The notes: a model not told the origin generated them from the letters alone. A stretch of 64,000 bases of DNA from Mucilaginibacter sp. PAMC 26640 (GCA_001596135.1 CP014773.1:2790001-2854000), one strand, 5' to 3'. Counted from the stretch's first letter, positions 24,417 through 34,102 are shown. Program-made: numbers and translations.

Positions 24417-24989
24417 ATGAAAAATTTAAAACTCATTCTCGCATCCAAATCCCCCCGCCGGCAAGAGCTTTTAAAACTGATGGATATCGAATTCCGTGTG
24501 GTTTTAAAAGAAGTTGATGAATCTTACCCTGAAGGATTGACACCCGCCGAAATAGCACTTTACATTGCTGTTAAAAAAGCTGAAGCCTTTGATGAGGATG
24601 TTACCGATGAGGTGGTTTTAACAGCCGATACCATAGTGGCTATAGATGGTTTAATATTGGGAAAACCGGAAAATGCCGACCATGCTGTGGAAATGCTACA
24701 ACGCTTATCTGGCAAGGTGCACGAAGTTTACACCGGGGTTTGCCTGCTGCATCATCACCAATACAATAAATTTTACGACAGGAGCGAAGTTTTTTTTCGC
24801 AAGCTAACCGATCACGAGATCAGGAGCTATGTGGAGGAATATCAGCCCTTTGATAAAGCCGGCTCCTACGGCATCCAGCAGCGCATTGGGCTGATCGGCA
24901 TCGAGCGCATCAATGGTTCGTACACTAATGTGGTAGGCTTGCCTACCGAGAAGGTGTATCAGCAGTTGAGTCGTCTGAATCAGAATTAA
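24417..24989 (+). CDS. maf: Maf family nucleotide pyrophosphatase
   Basis: 190 residues. It opens with LILASKSPRRQELL, the Maf substrate-binding signature, and has the general base region LTADTIVAIDG plus a late FDKAGSYGIQ motif. Maf proteins hydrolyse non-canonical or canonical nucleoside triphosphates, including dTTP/UTP, and affect septation when overproduced. The last codons, encoding LNQN, and the TAA stop come from a dispersed GTCTGAATCAGAATT repeat that starts at 24973, so the native C-terminus may have been replaced. The start is ATG at 24417. Confidence 0.9.
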   Translation: MKNLKLILASKSPRRQELLKLMDIEFRVVLKEVDESYPEGLTPAEIALYIAVKKAEAFDEDVTDEVVLTADTIVAIDGLILGKPENADHAVEMLQRLSGKVHEVYTGVCLLHHHQYNKFYDRSEVFFRKLTDHEIRSYVEEYQPFDKAGSYGIQQRIGLIGIERINGSYTNVVGLPTEKVYQQLSRLNQN

Positions 24990-25015
24990 CAGAATTTGAA
25001 AATTTTCAGAATTGT
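24973..25015. repeat. Dispersed GTCTGAATCAGAATT repeat at the maf stop
   Basis: GTCTGAATCAGAATTAACAG is the same sequence family as at 18774 and 48960. It encodes the last four Maf residues plus stop, then pairs AATTTGAAAATTTTCAG-type arms. The AGACGCGATACTTCGCG hairpin just after it (25019) resembles the terminator at 12599. Confidence 0.65.
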
Positions 25016-25157
25016 AGAGACGCGATACTTCGCGCCTCCCATAGGCAATCATAGATGCTGATCCGTTGCTGAAAGCTGCTGCGTATCAAACGCAAATCGC
25101 AAAGTATTGCGTTACTACCTAAAGCCCCCGCCAAATTTTTCAATCCTGTTCTAAGCG

Positions 25158-27137
25158 CTACAGCTTTTTTACGTTATTTTTCCTGTTGATATCAGGCAGG
25201 GCATTATCCGGGTCCACAGTAACACTTTCAACTTCTTTTGGTGATGACAGGATAAAGGTTGCTACCTTCTGCTGCAGCCAGGTTTCTACCGGCAGGTAGT
25301 TGCGCTGGGTGCTGCCATCCTTAAACTTCACCGCCACGGTAAAGGGCATTGCCATTAATTCTTTATTGGCAACGGTTACTTTGATACCTTTTGCGTGGTC
25401 TTTGTCTGTATATTCAGCGTCGATGAGTGCTATATCCAATTTATAATTATTGTAAAACCAGCTTTTCCAAAACCAGCCCAGGTCTTCCCCTGCACCGTTT
25501 TCCATCGACCGGAAAAAGTCATCGGGCTGCGGGTGTTTGTAGGCCCATTTGTGGATATAGTTTTTAAAGGCATAATCAAACCGGTCTTTCCCCAGGATCT
25601 GTTCGCGCAGTAAGACCAATCCGAAGGCAGGCTTAAAGTAGGTGAGCGGGTGTCGATACTTTTCTGGGATGGCGTCGGGCTGGGTCATAATGCTTGGCGA
25701 TTCCTGGTCCAGGATATAGGGAACGATCTCATCAGCAGGGTTGCCACCGTGTTCAGCATATTCACCATCGCGTTTTGGTGCATATTCTCCCTTATTAAAG
25801 GCATCAGATGCATAGATATCTATAAAAGTGTTGAAGCCCTCATCCATCCAGGCGAAGCGGCGTTCATCGCTGCCAACGATCATGGGGAACCAATTATGGC
25901 CAATTTCGTGCGCAGTTACCCAGTATAATTCTTTACCCTTATCCGTTATGCCGTCGAAAACAATACCCGGGTACTCCATCCCGCCGGCAATACCGGCCTC
26001 ATTTACCGCAACAGGGTAAGGGTATACAAACCATTTTTCTGAGAAATACTCAATAGACACTTTCAAATATTCAGTGGCGCGGCCCCAAGCCTCAATACCT
26101 GCGCTTTCTACTGGGTAAACAGACATCGCCAGCGATTGTTTACCACCCGGCAGGTTCACCCTTGCTGCATCCCATATAAACGCTTTGGAAGCGCCAAAGG
26201 CCACATCACGGGTGTTGAACATTTTAAAATGCCAGGTCAGGGTGCTTTTACCGGCCGGTCTAGATGATGCGCTGGTTACTTCAGCGGCGCTGCGGATCAT
26301 CACCGTTTTATCACTTGCTTTTGCGGCGGCCAAACGGCTTATTTGGGTGGGAGTTAAAACCTCAGCCGGATTCAGCAGTTCGCCCGAGCCTGCCACAATC
26401 ATATCTGCAGGAACGGTTACTTTATAATCGATATCGCCATATTCCAGATAGAACTCGCCGCTGCCTAAAAACGGGGCGGTATCCCAACCGCGCATATCAT
26501 CATAAACGCACATGCGCGGGTAAAACTGGGCTATTTCGTAGATCTTACCGTTTTTGGTATCCGTATAATCGGTACGGCCACCAAAATTGCCGGGCACCGT
26601 GTAATGATATTTTACAACGAAATTGATCTTACCGCCTTTAGCGCTAACGGCTGCGGGCAGGCGCACCTGCATTCGGGTATCGGTAATAACATAATTCAGC
26701 CTGGTATTCTTTCCGTTCTGCAGCATTTCAACCGATTCTACATTATACCCGGTGGTATGATCCGGTGCGGTTATACCTGTAACATAGTTAGATCGGGCAT
26801 CTTTTTTATACGTATTCTGGTCCAAATGCAGCCACAGGTATTGCAGTGCGTCGGGGCTGTTATTGGTATAGCTGATGTTGGCCGAGCCGGTGATAGTTTT
26901 ACTCACCGTATCCAGTTTTACCTCCAGCTGGTAATCCGCCCGGTTTTGCCAGTATTTGGGGCCCGGTTCACCATTTGCCGAGTGGGACTCATTACCTTTT
27001 TCGGTAAATGGCGTGGTGGAAAATATAGCCGGGGGCTGATAGTTAGTGCTGATGGTATCGTTACTGTTTTTCTTTTGCGCTTGGGCGATACATGCGGATG
27101 CAATTAACAGCGGGATACAGATGAATACTTTTTTCAT
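25158..27137 (-). CDS. Secreted M1 family metallopeptidase
   Basis: 659 residues from the ATG at 27137. A TTG start 12 codons earlier is possible, but the ATG directly begins the signal peptide [20 protein letters not shown]. The gluzincin zinc motif is HEIGHNW, followed by 18 residues and the third ligand in DEGFNTF. The exopeptidase motif appears as GGMEYPG in place of GAMEN. A C-terminal domain follows the catalytic part. These are periplasmic or exported aminopeptidase-like enzymes used for peptide uptake. It is divergent from the Lgt-like gene at 27247, with 109 bases between. Confidence 0.88.
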   Translation of the reverse strand: MKKVFICIPLLIASACIAQAQKKNSNDTISTNYQPPAIFSTTPFTEKGNESHSANGEPGPKYWQNRADYQLEVKLDTVSKTITGSANISYTNNSPDALQYLWLHLDQNTYKKDARSNYVTGITAPDHTTGYNVESVEMLQNGKNTRLNYVITDTRMQVRLPAAVSAKGGKINFVVKYHYTVPGNFGGRTDYTDTKNGKIYEIAQFYPRMCVYDDMRGWDTAPFLGSGEFYLEYGDIDYKVTVPADMIVAGSGELLNPAEVLTPTQISRLAAAKASDKTVMIRSAAEVTSASSRPAGKSTLTWHFKMFNTRDVAFGASKAFIWDAARVNLPGGKQSLAMSVYPVESAGIEAWGRATEYLKVSIEYFSEKWFVYPYPVAVNEAGIAGGMEYPGIVFDGITDKGKELYWVTAHEIGHNWFPMIVGSDERRFAWMDEGFNTFIDIYASDAFNKGEYAPKRDGEYAEHGGNPADEIVPYILDQESPSIMTQPDAIPEKYRHPLTYFKPAFGLVLLREQILGKDRFDYAFKNYIHKWAYKHPQPDDFFRSMENGAGEDLGWFWKSWFYNNYKLDIALIDAEYTDKDHAKGIKVTVANKELMAMPFTVAVKFKDGSTQRNYLPVETWLQQKVATFILSSPKEVESVTVDPDNALPDINRKNNVKKL

Positions 27138-27246
27138 AGGGGGGCTTAAATGCTGACCAATATACAAAGGCATCCTAACAAATCTGTTTTTAGTTTAATA
27201 TTTGGATAAATCGCTATCTTTATCAGGATCCTAAACAAGTAAGCGC

Positions 27247-27996
27247 TTGCACTTCCCCTTAAATATCCCAATAGGCTCATCAGCTATACCAGTGCATTTC
27301 ATTTGCGAAACATTGGCTTATTTTATCGGCTACCGGTATTATGCCTGGCTGCGTAAAAACACGCACGACCAGATCTCCTCGAGCCAACGGCTGACCATTT
27401 TCATTGGCGCCGCATTTGGCGCTTTCATTGGCTCACACCTTGTTGGTATTTTCGAAAACCCAGTCATGCTGTCGCATTTTGATCTCATCTACTTTATGGG
27501 TAACAAAACAATTGTTGGTGGTATGTTAGGTGGATTGATAGGGGTAGAGCTCACAAAAAAGCAAATTGGCGTAAAGGTTTCATCCGGTGATTTGATGGTG
27601 TATCCGCTTATCCTGGCTATGATCATCGGTCGTACCGGGTGTTTTCTGGCGGGACTGGAAGATGGTACTTACGGCATCGGCAGTAACCTGCCCTGGGCCA
27701 TCAACTTTGGAGATGGTATCCGCAGGCATCCCACCAATTTATATGAAATTTTATTTTGGGTCGCACTTTGGATCACACTGCTGGCTGTTGAGCGAAAGCA
27801 CCGGTTTGCCAACGGGGCAAGGTTTAAAGTATTTATGGCCAGCTACCTGTTGTTCAGGCTGCTTATAGAGTTTATTAAACCCGATTACTTTTTTAGCTTC
27901 GGTTTATCGGTGATCCAATTAGTATCTCTTACCGGGATTTTGTATTATTATAAAGTATTTGCTTATCCAAATAAACTACTCGCCAACCATGCCTGA
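27247..27996 (+). CDS. Lgt-family membrane protein, catalytic residues not conserved
   Basis: 249 residues with about seven membrane segments, belonging to the prolipoprotein diacylglyceryl transferase family by its GRTGCFLAG and FRLLIEFIKPD motifs. By eye, the HGG motif His (His103 of E. coli) is replaced (LGGLIG), and the Asn of GRxGN is Cys, so canonical lipoprotein diacylglyceryl transfer is doubtful. It may use phosphatidylglycerol or another lipid in a different reaction. The start is TTG at 27247, since no in-frame ATG precedes the first segment; GTG at 27292 is an alternative. It overlaps the next gene by 8 bases at ATGCCTGA, implying coupled translation. Confidence 0.75.
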   Translation: MHFPLNIPIGSSAIPVHFICETLAYFIGYRYYAWLRKNTHDQISSSQRLTIFIGAAFGAFIGSHLVGIFENPVMLSHFDLIYFMGNKTIVGGMLGGLIGVELTKKQIGVKVSSGDLMVYPLILAMIIGRTGCFLAGLEDGTYGIGSNLPWAINFGDGIRRHPTNLYEILFWVALWITLLAVERKHRFANGARFKVFMASYLLFRLLIEFIKPDYFFSFGLSVIQLVSLTGILYYYKVFAYPNKLLANHA

Positions 27997-29392
27997 TCGC
28001 CCGTACATTTATTACGATTTTACCCTAAGCATTTGTTCTACCTGTTTGCGACGGGTGGATGCCAAAATAGTTTTTGAGGATGACAAAGTTTATATGCTTA
28101 AAAACTGCCGCCAGCATGGGTTTGAAAAAGTGCTGATAGCAACCGACATAGCATACTACAAAAACTGCCGCAACTATGCCAAGCGAAGCGAAATGCCGCT
28201 GAAGTTTAATGCCGAAACACACTATGGCTGCCCGTACGATTGTGGACTTTGCCGCGACCATGAGCAGCATTCCTGCCTTACGGTTATAGAAGTAACCGAC
28301 AGGTGCAACCTGGCCTGCCCAACCTGCTACGCTATGTCTTCCCCACATTATGGCAGGCACCGTACCCTGCAGGAAATTGAGCAAATGCTAGATGTAGTGG
28401 TTGAGAACGAAGGCCAGCCGGATGTGATCCAGATCAGCGGGGGCGAACCAACCGTGCACCCACAATTTTTTGAGATCCTGGATATTGCCAAAACAAAACC
28501 TATCAAGCACCTTATGCTGAATACCAATGGTATCCGCATAGCAAAAGACGAAAACTTTGTAAAACGCCTGGCCTCTTATCAGCCCGATTTTGAAGTGTAC
28601 CTGCAGTTTGATTCTTTTAAAGCGGAAGCGCTGATCCAGATGAGGGGTGAAGATCTGCGTGAAGTGCGTAAAAAAGCTATAGAAAATCTCAACAAATATA
28701 ACCTCTCTACCACGCTGGTGGTTACCCTTCAAAAAGGATTGAACACCGACGAAATAGGCGAGATCATCGAATATGCGCTGAAACAACCGTGTATCCGTGG
28801 AGTAACTTTTCAGCCTACACAACAGGCGGGCCGCTTGGAGAACTTTAATCCGGCTACCGACCGCTATACCATGACCGAAGTACGCACTGCGATACTGGAA
28901 CAAACCAAGATATTTAATGCAAATGATTTGATCCCCGTTCCCTGTAACCCAGATGCTTTGGTAATGGGTTATGCGCTTAAGTTAGGCGGACAAGTGTTTC
29001 CGCTTACGCGGATGATCAACCCCGACGATTTGCTTGACAACTCTAAAAACACCATCGTTTACGAGCAGGACGAGCAGCTGAAAGGGCACCTGCTGAATAT
29101 GTTCAGCACCGGTAACTCGGTAGAAAAGGCTAAAGAACATTTAAAATCTATCATGTGCTGCCTGCCGGAGATCGACGCTCCACAATTGGGTTATGATAAC
29201 CTGTTCAGGGTAATTATCATGAACTTTATTGATGCACAGAATTTTGATGTACGGGCCATCAAGAAATCATGCGTGCATATTGTAAACAAGGATATGCAGA
29301 TTATCCCGTTTGAAACCATGAACATTTTTTACCGGGACGACAAGCGCGAATACCTGGAACAATTACGAACCGAAATTGCAGCAACTTTTTGA
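27989..29392 (+). CDS. Radical SAM protein resembling tetraether lipid synthase (Tes/MJ0619 family)
   Basis: 467 residues from the ATG at 27989. The Cys-rich N-terminus has Cys16-x2-Cys19 and Cys40, then CPYDCGLCRDHEQH (Cys81, Cys85, Cys88), then the radical SAM cluster Cys106-x3-Cys110-x2-Cys113 (DRCNLACPTCYA) and the SAM-binding ISGGEPT. The C-terminus has NFIDAQNFDV, KSCVH and IIPF. This layout is that of the MJ0619 family, whose archaeal members (Tes) join two lipid tails by carbon-carbon coupling. A lipid substrate here is inference, supported by the overlapping Lgt-like gene. It is followed 5 bases later by a small membrane protein. Confidence 0.82.
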   Translation: MPDRPYIYYDFTLSICSTCLRRVDAKIVFEDDKVYMLKNCRQHGFEKVLIATDIAYYKNCRNYAKRSEMPLKFNAETHYGCPYDCGLCRDHEQHSCLTVIEVTDRCNLACPTCYAMSSPHYGRHRTLQEIEQMLDVVVENEGQPDVIQISGGEPTVHPQFFEILDIAKTKPIKHLMLNTNGIRIAKDENFVKRLASYQPDFEVYLQFDSFKAEALIQMRGEDLREVRKKAIENLNKYNLSTTLVVTLQKGLNTDEIGEIIEYALKQPCIRGVTFQPTQQAGRLENFNPATDRYTMTEVRTAILEQTKIFNANDLIPVPCNPDALVMGYALKLGGQVFPLTRMINPDDLLDNSKNTIVYEQDEQLKGHLLNMFSTGNSVEKAKEHLKSIMCCLPEIDAPQLGYDNLFRVIIMNFIDAQNFDVRAIKKSCVHIVNKDMQIIPFETMNIFYRDDKREYLEQLRTEIAATF

Positions 29393-29397
29393 TAGCT

Positions 29398-29658
29398 ATG
29401 GAACCAATACCAGAAAAAAAAGGAGATAGCAGTAATTTTAAAGTGGTCGGCCTCAATGTGGGTATTTTCGCACTTTACTGCATCATCGGCGCTTTAACGG
29501 CTGGCAGCATATTTTCGGCGTTGCCTGTATTTATAATCCATATTATATTGTGTTTTGTGCTGGCTATTGCGCTAAGAAAAGGGATCTGGGCTTTGAGCGG
29601 TCTACTGATCCTGGTGATCGGGTTCTCAACTTGCGTGGTTGGTGTAATGTCAAGCTGA
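29398..29658 (+). CDS. Small membrane protein A of the Tes-like operon
   Basis: 86 residues from ATG 29398, 5 bases after the radical SAM stop. A short charged N-terminus (about 15 residues) is followed by three hydrophobic segments. The C-terminal segment reads LLILVIGFSTCVVG. It is clearly related to the next protein, which ends GLVLIIGFSTCMMA, so the pair arose by duplication. No known family is recognised. Placement in the same tightly packed unit suggests that it is an accessory or subunit of the neighbouring membrane enzymes. Confidence 0.7.
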   Translation: MEPIPEKKGDSSNFKVVGLNVGIFALYCIIGALTAGSIFSALPVFIIHIILCFVLAIALRKGIWALSGLLILVIGFSTCVVGVMSS

Positions 29659-29661
29659 ACG

Positions 29662-29925
29662 ATGGAAGAGGCTAAAAAAACCAATGCCAACCCAAAAATG
29701 GTTATTGTGGGATTGAATATTTTGATCCTGTTAATGTATACTATTTACTTTAGGTTTATCGCTCCTGCTGAATTGAACATATTGGCTGATGCAGTTGCCA
29801 TAGCATTTCATATAACTGCCTGTTTAGTATTAGCTATATTCATTTATCGTCGAGAATTTTTACTGAGTGCCGGTCTCGTTTTAATAATTGGGTTTTCCAC
29901 TTGTATGATGGCTTATACGCTCTAA
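29662..29925 (+). CDS. Small membrane protein B, paralogue of A
   Basis: 87 residues, starting 4 bases after the previous stop. It has the same three-segment layout and a shared IIGFSTC motif in the last segment with its neighbour. The conserved Cys in this motif could be a lipid, metal or disulfide site, which is speculative. Its last 4 bases overlap the convergent Ppx/GppA gene's end. Family unknown. Confidence 0.68.
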   Translation: MEEAKKTNANPKMVIVGLNILILLMYTIYFRFIAPAELNILADAVAIAFHITACLVLAIFIYRREFLLSAGLVLIIGFSTCMMAYTL

Positions 29926-30875
29926 ACCAGTAACTCCGCCAGCACTCCTTCTTTTAAAGAATACGTACAAAGCGTTACTTCTGTTAAGCCCAGTTTTTGC
30001 ATAATGTAAATGGTGATCAAACTGGCTACCACAATCATATCTACCCGTACGGGGATAATCCCTTTAATGGTGGCGCGTTTATGATGGTTGGATTTTACCA
30101 GCCGCTCTATCAGATCAAGCAGGTCGTCGGTATCAAATTCGTACACTTTTGTTTGGAGCAGGTCGAACTTTTTGCCATTCTCTAATGCTATCACCTCTGC
30201 AAAGCTTTCAAATGCGCCCGATGAGCCAATCAGCAGGGTAGGGCGGTACTTTATTGCGGCTTTGAACAGTTCGATCAGTTGTGTGTTCAAATAGGCGGTA
30301 AGCTCTTTAATGGCGGTTAGCGGTATCGGGTCGGTCTTATGGAACATCGCCATTAATCGGGCAGCCCCAATTTCAAAGCTTTGTTTCCAGTGGATCTCGT
30401 CGGCATTGCCAATAATAAATTCTACGCTGCCACCGCCTATATCCATGATAAGCGCATGCTCATCCGTTAAACAACCGGCAGCATCAATTCCTTTATAAAT
30501 AAATGCAGCTTCCTTATCGCCGTTGATGATCTCAATCCGGATGCCGGTTCTGTCTTCCACGGCTTCGATAAATTCGTTACTGTTCGCTGCACTGCGCAGG
30601 GCCGATGTTGCTATGGCGCTTACATCAGTCGCCCGGTGTTCTGCTATCAATCGCTGATATTCGGTCATACATTCCAGGCCGCGCTCAAATGCCGCCGGCT
30701 GGATGATACCCTTATTGATACCGCCCTCGCCAATTTTCACAGGCTCGGTTCTGCGGCAAAGTACATGAAAATCTTCCGGCGTGCCTTCGGCAATCAGCAG
30801 GTGAAAAGTATTGGTGCCGAGGTCTATAACGGCTATGCGTTTTTTACCGGCGGTTGTATTTTCGTTCTTGGGCAT
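29922..30875 (-). CDS. Ppx/GppA-type exopolyphosphatase
   Basis: 317 residues from ATG 30875. A TTG three codons upstream is less likely. The ASKHA-fold N-terminal domain has the phosphate-binding IDLGTNTFHLL motif near residue 15, and a second, MDIGGGSVEF, near 140. Members hydrolyse polyphosphate or pppGpp. This is the short two-domain form, without the C-terminal HD domain of E. coli Ppx, so polyphosphatase versus pppGpp phosphohydrolase cannot be decided. It converges on the small membrane protein gene with a 4-base overlap. Confidence 0.85.
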   Translation of the reverse strand: MPKNENTTAGKKRIAVIDLGTNTFHLLIAEGTPEDFHVLCRRTEPVKIGEGGINKGIIQPAAFERGLECMTEYQRLIAEHRATDVSAIATSALRSAANSNEFIEAVEDRTGIRIEIINGDKEAAFIYKGIDAAGCLTDEHALIMDIGGGSVEFIIGNADEIHWKQSFEIGAARLMAMFHKTDPIPLTAIKELTAYLNTQLIELFKAAIKYRPTLLIGSSGAFESFAEVIALENGKKFDLLQTKVYEFDTDDLLDLIERLVKSNHHKRATIKGIIPVRVDMIVVASLITIYIMQKLGLTEVTLCTYSLKEGVLAELLV

Positions 30876-30978
30876 CTGCCCCAAAAGTAAAAAATCCCGG
30901 TAAAAGTTTCCTTCTACGCGGGATGTTTAATTATGATAGTTAAGGTGGTTGAAATAGTATAGTTTTCCAGGCCAGATA

Positions 30979-32223
30979 TTACTCTTTATAAAAAAACCAT
31001 TTGGCTAACTCTTTAAAGCTGGCTTTTTTACCGTACATCAAAATGCCTACCCGATAAATGCGCGATGCCACGTAGGTGGTGAATATAAATCCGCAAATCA
31101 TGGATAGCATAGACAATGCAAGTTGCCAGTCGGGAACGCCGCCAAAAGGCACGCGAATCATCATTGCGATAGGGGCAGTAAATGGTATCATGGATAACCA
31201 AATAGCCAGTGGGCTGTCGGGCGCTCGGAATAAAACGGTAACAGAAAGCAGGTAGGTAAATAACAACGGGAGGGTAATGGGAAACATAAATTGTTGTGTC
31301 TCTGTTTCGCTATCCACGGCAGAGCCTACTGCCGCAAATAGTGCACTATACAAAAGGTAACCAGTTATGAAGTAAAATATAAAGCAAAATAAGATATAAC
31401 CGAATGGTAGGTTTTGCAATGTTAATAGAAACTGCCCCAGACCACCTCCTGCATTATTACCTCCAATTTTAGTAGCAAGGATGGATAGTACGATCCAGGC
31501 GGTAAATTGCGTTAAGCCCACCAAACCAACACCAATGATTTTACCCAGCATTAGTTGAAATGGCTTTACCGAAGAAATAATCACTTCGATAATGCGGCTT
31601 GTTTTTTCCTCAATGACGCCGCGCATTACTTGAGCACCATAGATAAACAGCGACAGGTAAATGAGTACCGCACATGCTACACCTACAGCCATACTGGTGC
31701 CTACATCCGCATCCTTAGTACCCGAATCGGTAACTTCTAATGCGCTTACAGTTACCCTGTTCTTTTTAGCTTTATTTAATACAGCAGTGTCAATGTGGTT
31801 AGCCAGCATAGTATTGTTTGAGGCAATCTCGTTCATTTGGCTTTCTATCTCTCCTGTCAGTACTAATGAGGGTTTCTTTTTGGAAAGGAACTGAACCGGA
31901 TTTTCTGTGTAATCTTTCGGGATAAGGAGAATAGAAAGTTCCTCGCTCTCGTTCAAACTCTTTTTGGCTTGTGCTAAGGGCTGACTAATTGGTTTAAAAT
32001 GAATGTTTTTTACGTCTTTAAATTTTCCGGCAAATGAATGGCTGTTGTCTATTACCTGGATGGTTTGTTGTTTATTCAATTGATCGGTGTCCTGAGCAAC
32101 ATAGGCAATGAGTTTGGTCATGCCGGCTATCAATAGCGGCACGGCCAACATCATCACAATAAAAGCCTTTTTACGTACCCTGGTAATGTACTCGCGCTGT
32201 ATAATAAGTAATACTTTATTCAT
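30979..32223 (-). CDS. ABC-2 type exporter permease (NatB-like)
   Basis: 414 residues. One N-terminal membrane segment (residues 22-42) is followed by a periplasmic domain of about 130 residues and then five to six C-terminal segments, the layout of ABC-2 permeases such as NatB. A VIEEKTSRIIEVIISSVKP motif precedes the second segment, typical of the family. It starts 3 bases after the ATPase gene stop, so it forms one exporter with it. The substrate is unknown, and sodium export by analogy with NatAB is only a family-level guess. Confidence 0.85.
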   Translation of the reverse strand: MNKVLLIIQREYITRVRKKAFIVMMLAVPLLIAGMTKLIAYVAQDTDQLNKQQTIQVIDNSHSFAGKFKDVKNIHFKPISQPLAQAKKSLNESEELSILLIPKDYTENPVQFLSKKKPSLVLTGEIESQMNEIASNNTMLANHIDTAVLNKAKKNRVTVSALEVTDSGTKDADVGTSMAVGVACAVLIYLSLFIYGAQVMRGVIEEKTSRIIEVIISSVKPFQLMLGKIIGVGLVGLTQFTAWIVLSILATKIGGNNAGGGLGQFLLTLQNLPFGYILFCFIFYFITGYLLYSALFAAVGSAVDSETETQQFMFPITLPLLFTYLLSVTVLFRAPDSPLAIWLSMIPFTAPIAMMIRVPFGGVPDWQLALSMLSMICGFIFTTYVASRIYRVGILMYGKKASFKELAKWFFYKE

Positions 32224-32226
32224 GGC

Positions 32227-33132
32227 TTAACCTTTTTGGTTTACTTTTTCAATGAAGATCTCGTTCATGCTCGGAATCACTTCCTGCAGCATATTGATGC
32301 GGGTTTTTGGCAGCAGGTACTGCAATACATCATTGGCCGACGAATTAGTCAGTTTGATTTTGATGGTATAACTGTCATCATCCCCGGCTATATCATTGAT
32401 GATGTCAAAAGGCTGCGAGCCATCAAAATCGATATGGCCGCCGGTATATTCAACCAAATAAGTGTCGTTGCGGTAAGAGCGGCGAATGGTTTTCACCCGG
32501 CCATCTAAAATTTTATGCGATTTATGGATCAGTGCTATCGAATCGCAAAGCTCCTCAACAGACTCCATGCGGTGGGTAGAGAACAGGATGGTAGCGCCTT
32601 TTCTATTTAGCTCCAGGATCTCATCTTTGATCAGTTCGGCATTTACCGGGTCGAAACCGCTGAAGGGTTCATCGAGGATGATCAGGTCCGGCTCGTGTAG
32701 CACGGTAGCTACAAACTGGGCCTTTTGCTGCATCCCTTTAGATAGCTCTTCTATTTTCTTTTTCCACCAGGTTTCCATGCCTAGCTTATCAAACCAAAAT
32801 TTAAGCTTTACGGTCGCATCTGCACGGCTCAAACCTTTCAGTCGGGCCAGGTAGATCATCTGTTCGCCAATCTCCATTTTTTTATAGAGGCCGCGTTCTT
32901 CGGGCAGATAGCCAATGCGCTCGATGTGCGATTGGTTGAGCTTTTCGCCGTTGAAATATACTTCGCCGCTATCCGGCGCAGTTATTTGATTAATGATACG
33001 GATGAGGGAAGTTTTACCGGCGCCGTTTGGCCCAAGCAGGCCAAAGATCTTGCCGCTTTCAACTTCCAAACTCACATCGTTTAACGCGCGGTGACCGGCG
33101 TATTCTTTAACAATGTTACGGATGCTTAGCAT
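32227..33132 (-). CDS. ABC transporter ATP-binding protein (NatA-like)
   Basis: 301 residues. Walker A is GPNGAGKT at 34-41, the signature LSKGMQQKA lies near 145, Walker B is LIILDEPFSGFDP and the switch His lies in FSTHRM. A C-terminal domain of about 80 residues, typical of ABC-2 exporter ATPases, follows. The signature helix reads LSKGMQQ rather than LSGGQ, as in NatA-type ATPases. It is the first gene of the pair with the permease downstream. The start is ATG at 33132. Confidence 0.9.
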   Translation of the reverse strand: MLSIRNIVKEYAGHRALNDVSLEVESGKIFGLLGPNGAGKTSLIRIINQITAPDSGEVYFNGEKLNQSHIERIGYLPEERGLYKKMEIGEQMIYLARLKGLSRADATVKLKFWFDKLGMETWWKKKIEELSKGMQQKAQFVATVLHEPDLIILDEPFSGFDPVNAELIKDEILELNRKGATILFSTHRMESVEELCDSIALIHKSHKILDGRVKTIRRSYRNDTYLVEYTGGHIDFDGSQPFDIINDIAGDDDSYTIKIKLTNSSANDVLQYLLPKTRINMLQEVIPSMNEIFIEKVNQKG

Positions 33133-33180
33133 GCTGTGATATAGTTATATGCCTGATTAGAGTAAGGCTGTAATTATTTG

Positions 33181-33810
33181 TTACAGATATTCTTCTTCGG
33201 TTTGAGCAACAATTGCGGGATTGCGGATCAGTTTGGCAATATTATGAAAGATCAATAACATCGCAATTGGTGTCAACAGCGAAAAAAGATCTGAATATAC
33301 AGCTGCGAAACTGTAAAGACCGTTAGGCAGCGAGAAGGTGTAGAGGTAGGGCAATCCAACTGTTATAAAACCTTTAACGATCATTGTAGTGATGATCATG
33401 ATGACCAGTATTCTATAATATCTCAATAATAAAGGGTGGCCGATCTTACGCACCTGAACGATCAAATTAATAACCGAATAAAGCGCGATCAGCCCAGCGC
33501 CTGCACTAACGAAATAGCTCCAATGCCTTATGGAAACCAGGTAGCCAATAAGTATCAATATAGCGGTGGCGGTATAAAATTTAAATGCCCGGATCACTGC
33601 CTGGTGCTGCTGGTACCGGATAAGTATGATAGTTAGGTAGAAGAATAAGAAGAAATGAACAAATTGGAGTAACATAGTGTAAACCAAAAAGCTACCCACC
33701 GGGAATCGGTTCTCAAAAACGTGTTTGACAATAAACAGGTAAACCAGCATCACTATATAAAAATACGTAAGCCATGTTGCATAAGTAAGTGTTCTAACGC
33801 TGATTTTCAT
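33181..33810 (-). CDS. Conserved-looking multi-spanning membrane protein of unknown function
   Basis: 209 residues with six hydrophobic segments and short aromatic loops (IRHWSYF). No family is recognised and no catalytic motif stands out. It ends with the charged tail QTEEEYL in the cytosol. It lies 48 bases upstream of the NatA-like gene on the same strand and might belong to that transcription unit. The start is ATG at 33810. Confidence 0.6.
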   Translation of the reverse strand: MKISVRTLTYATWLTYFYIVMLVYLFIVKHVFENRFPVGSFLVYTMLLQFVHFFLFFYLTIILIRYQQHQAVIRAFKFYTATAILILIGYLVSIRHWSYFVSAGAGLIALYSVINLIVQVRKIGHPLLLRYYRILVIMIITTMIVKGFITVGLPYLYTFSLPNGLYSFAAVYSDLFSLLTPIAMLLIFHNIAKLIRNPAIVAQTEEEYL

Positions 33811-33967
33811 TAAGGATTGGTAGGGTGACTTATTTTAGTTTAGATTTCAAAATCTAATATAGTGTATCTGAATTAACTTTATGGCTAACGAATTAGAAAA
33901 GCAAGTAGCCATCCAGATGAAATAAATCAATGAGTGCTTGCTGAGATTCTAATTTCTATCTTTAAAA

Positions 33968-34093
33968 ATGAACTTGAAACTCGAAACCGAATTTAGCAAA
34001 GCGCCCATCTTAGAGGAGGTTTATGCGCTATATCAGATATTGAGCAAAATACATCACTTAAAATTTGTTAACGATTTCCAAAACACATTATAG
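33968..34093 (+). CDS. Possible 41-residue small ORF
   Basis: ATG 33968 to TAG 34093 encodes a 41-residue, Leu/Lys/Glu-containing soluble peptide (starting MNLKLETEFSKAP) with no recognised family. A GGAGG lies within the frame, not before it, and no promoter is clear. A 14-codon frame at 33881-33925 (MANELEKQ...) precedes it. Either may be a gene remnant. Otherwise the 33811-34192 gap holds only the dnaJ terminator. Confidence 0.2.
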   Translation: MNLKLETEFSKAPILEEVYALYQILSKIHHLKFVNDFQNTL

Positions 34094-34102
34094 CGATGCG
34101 TT

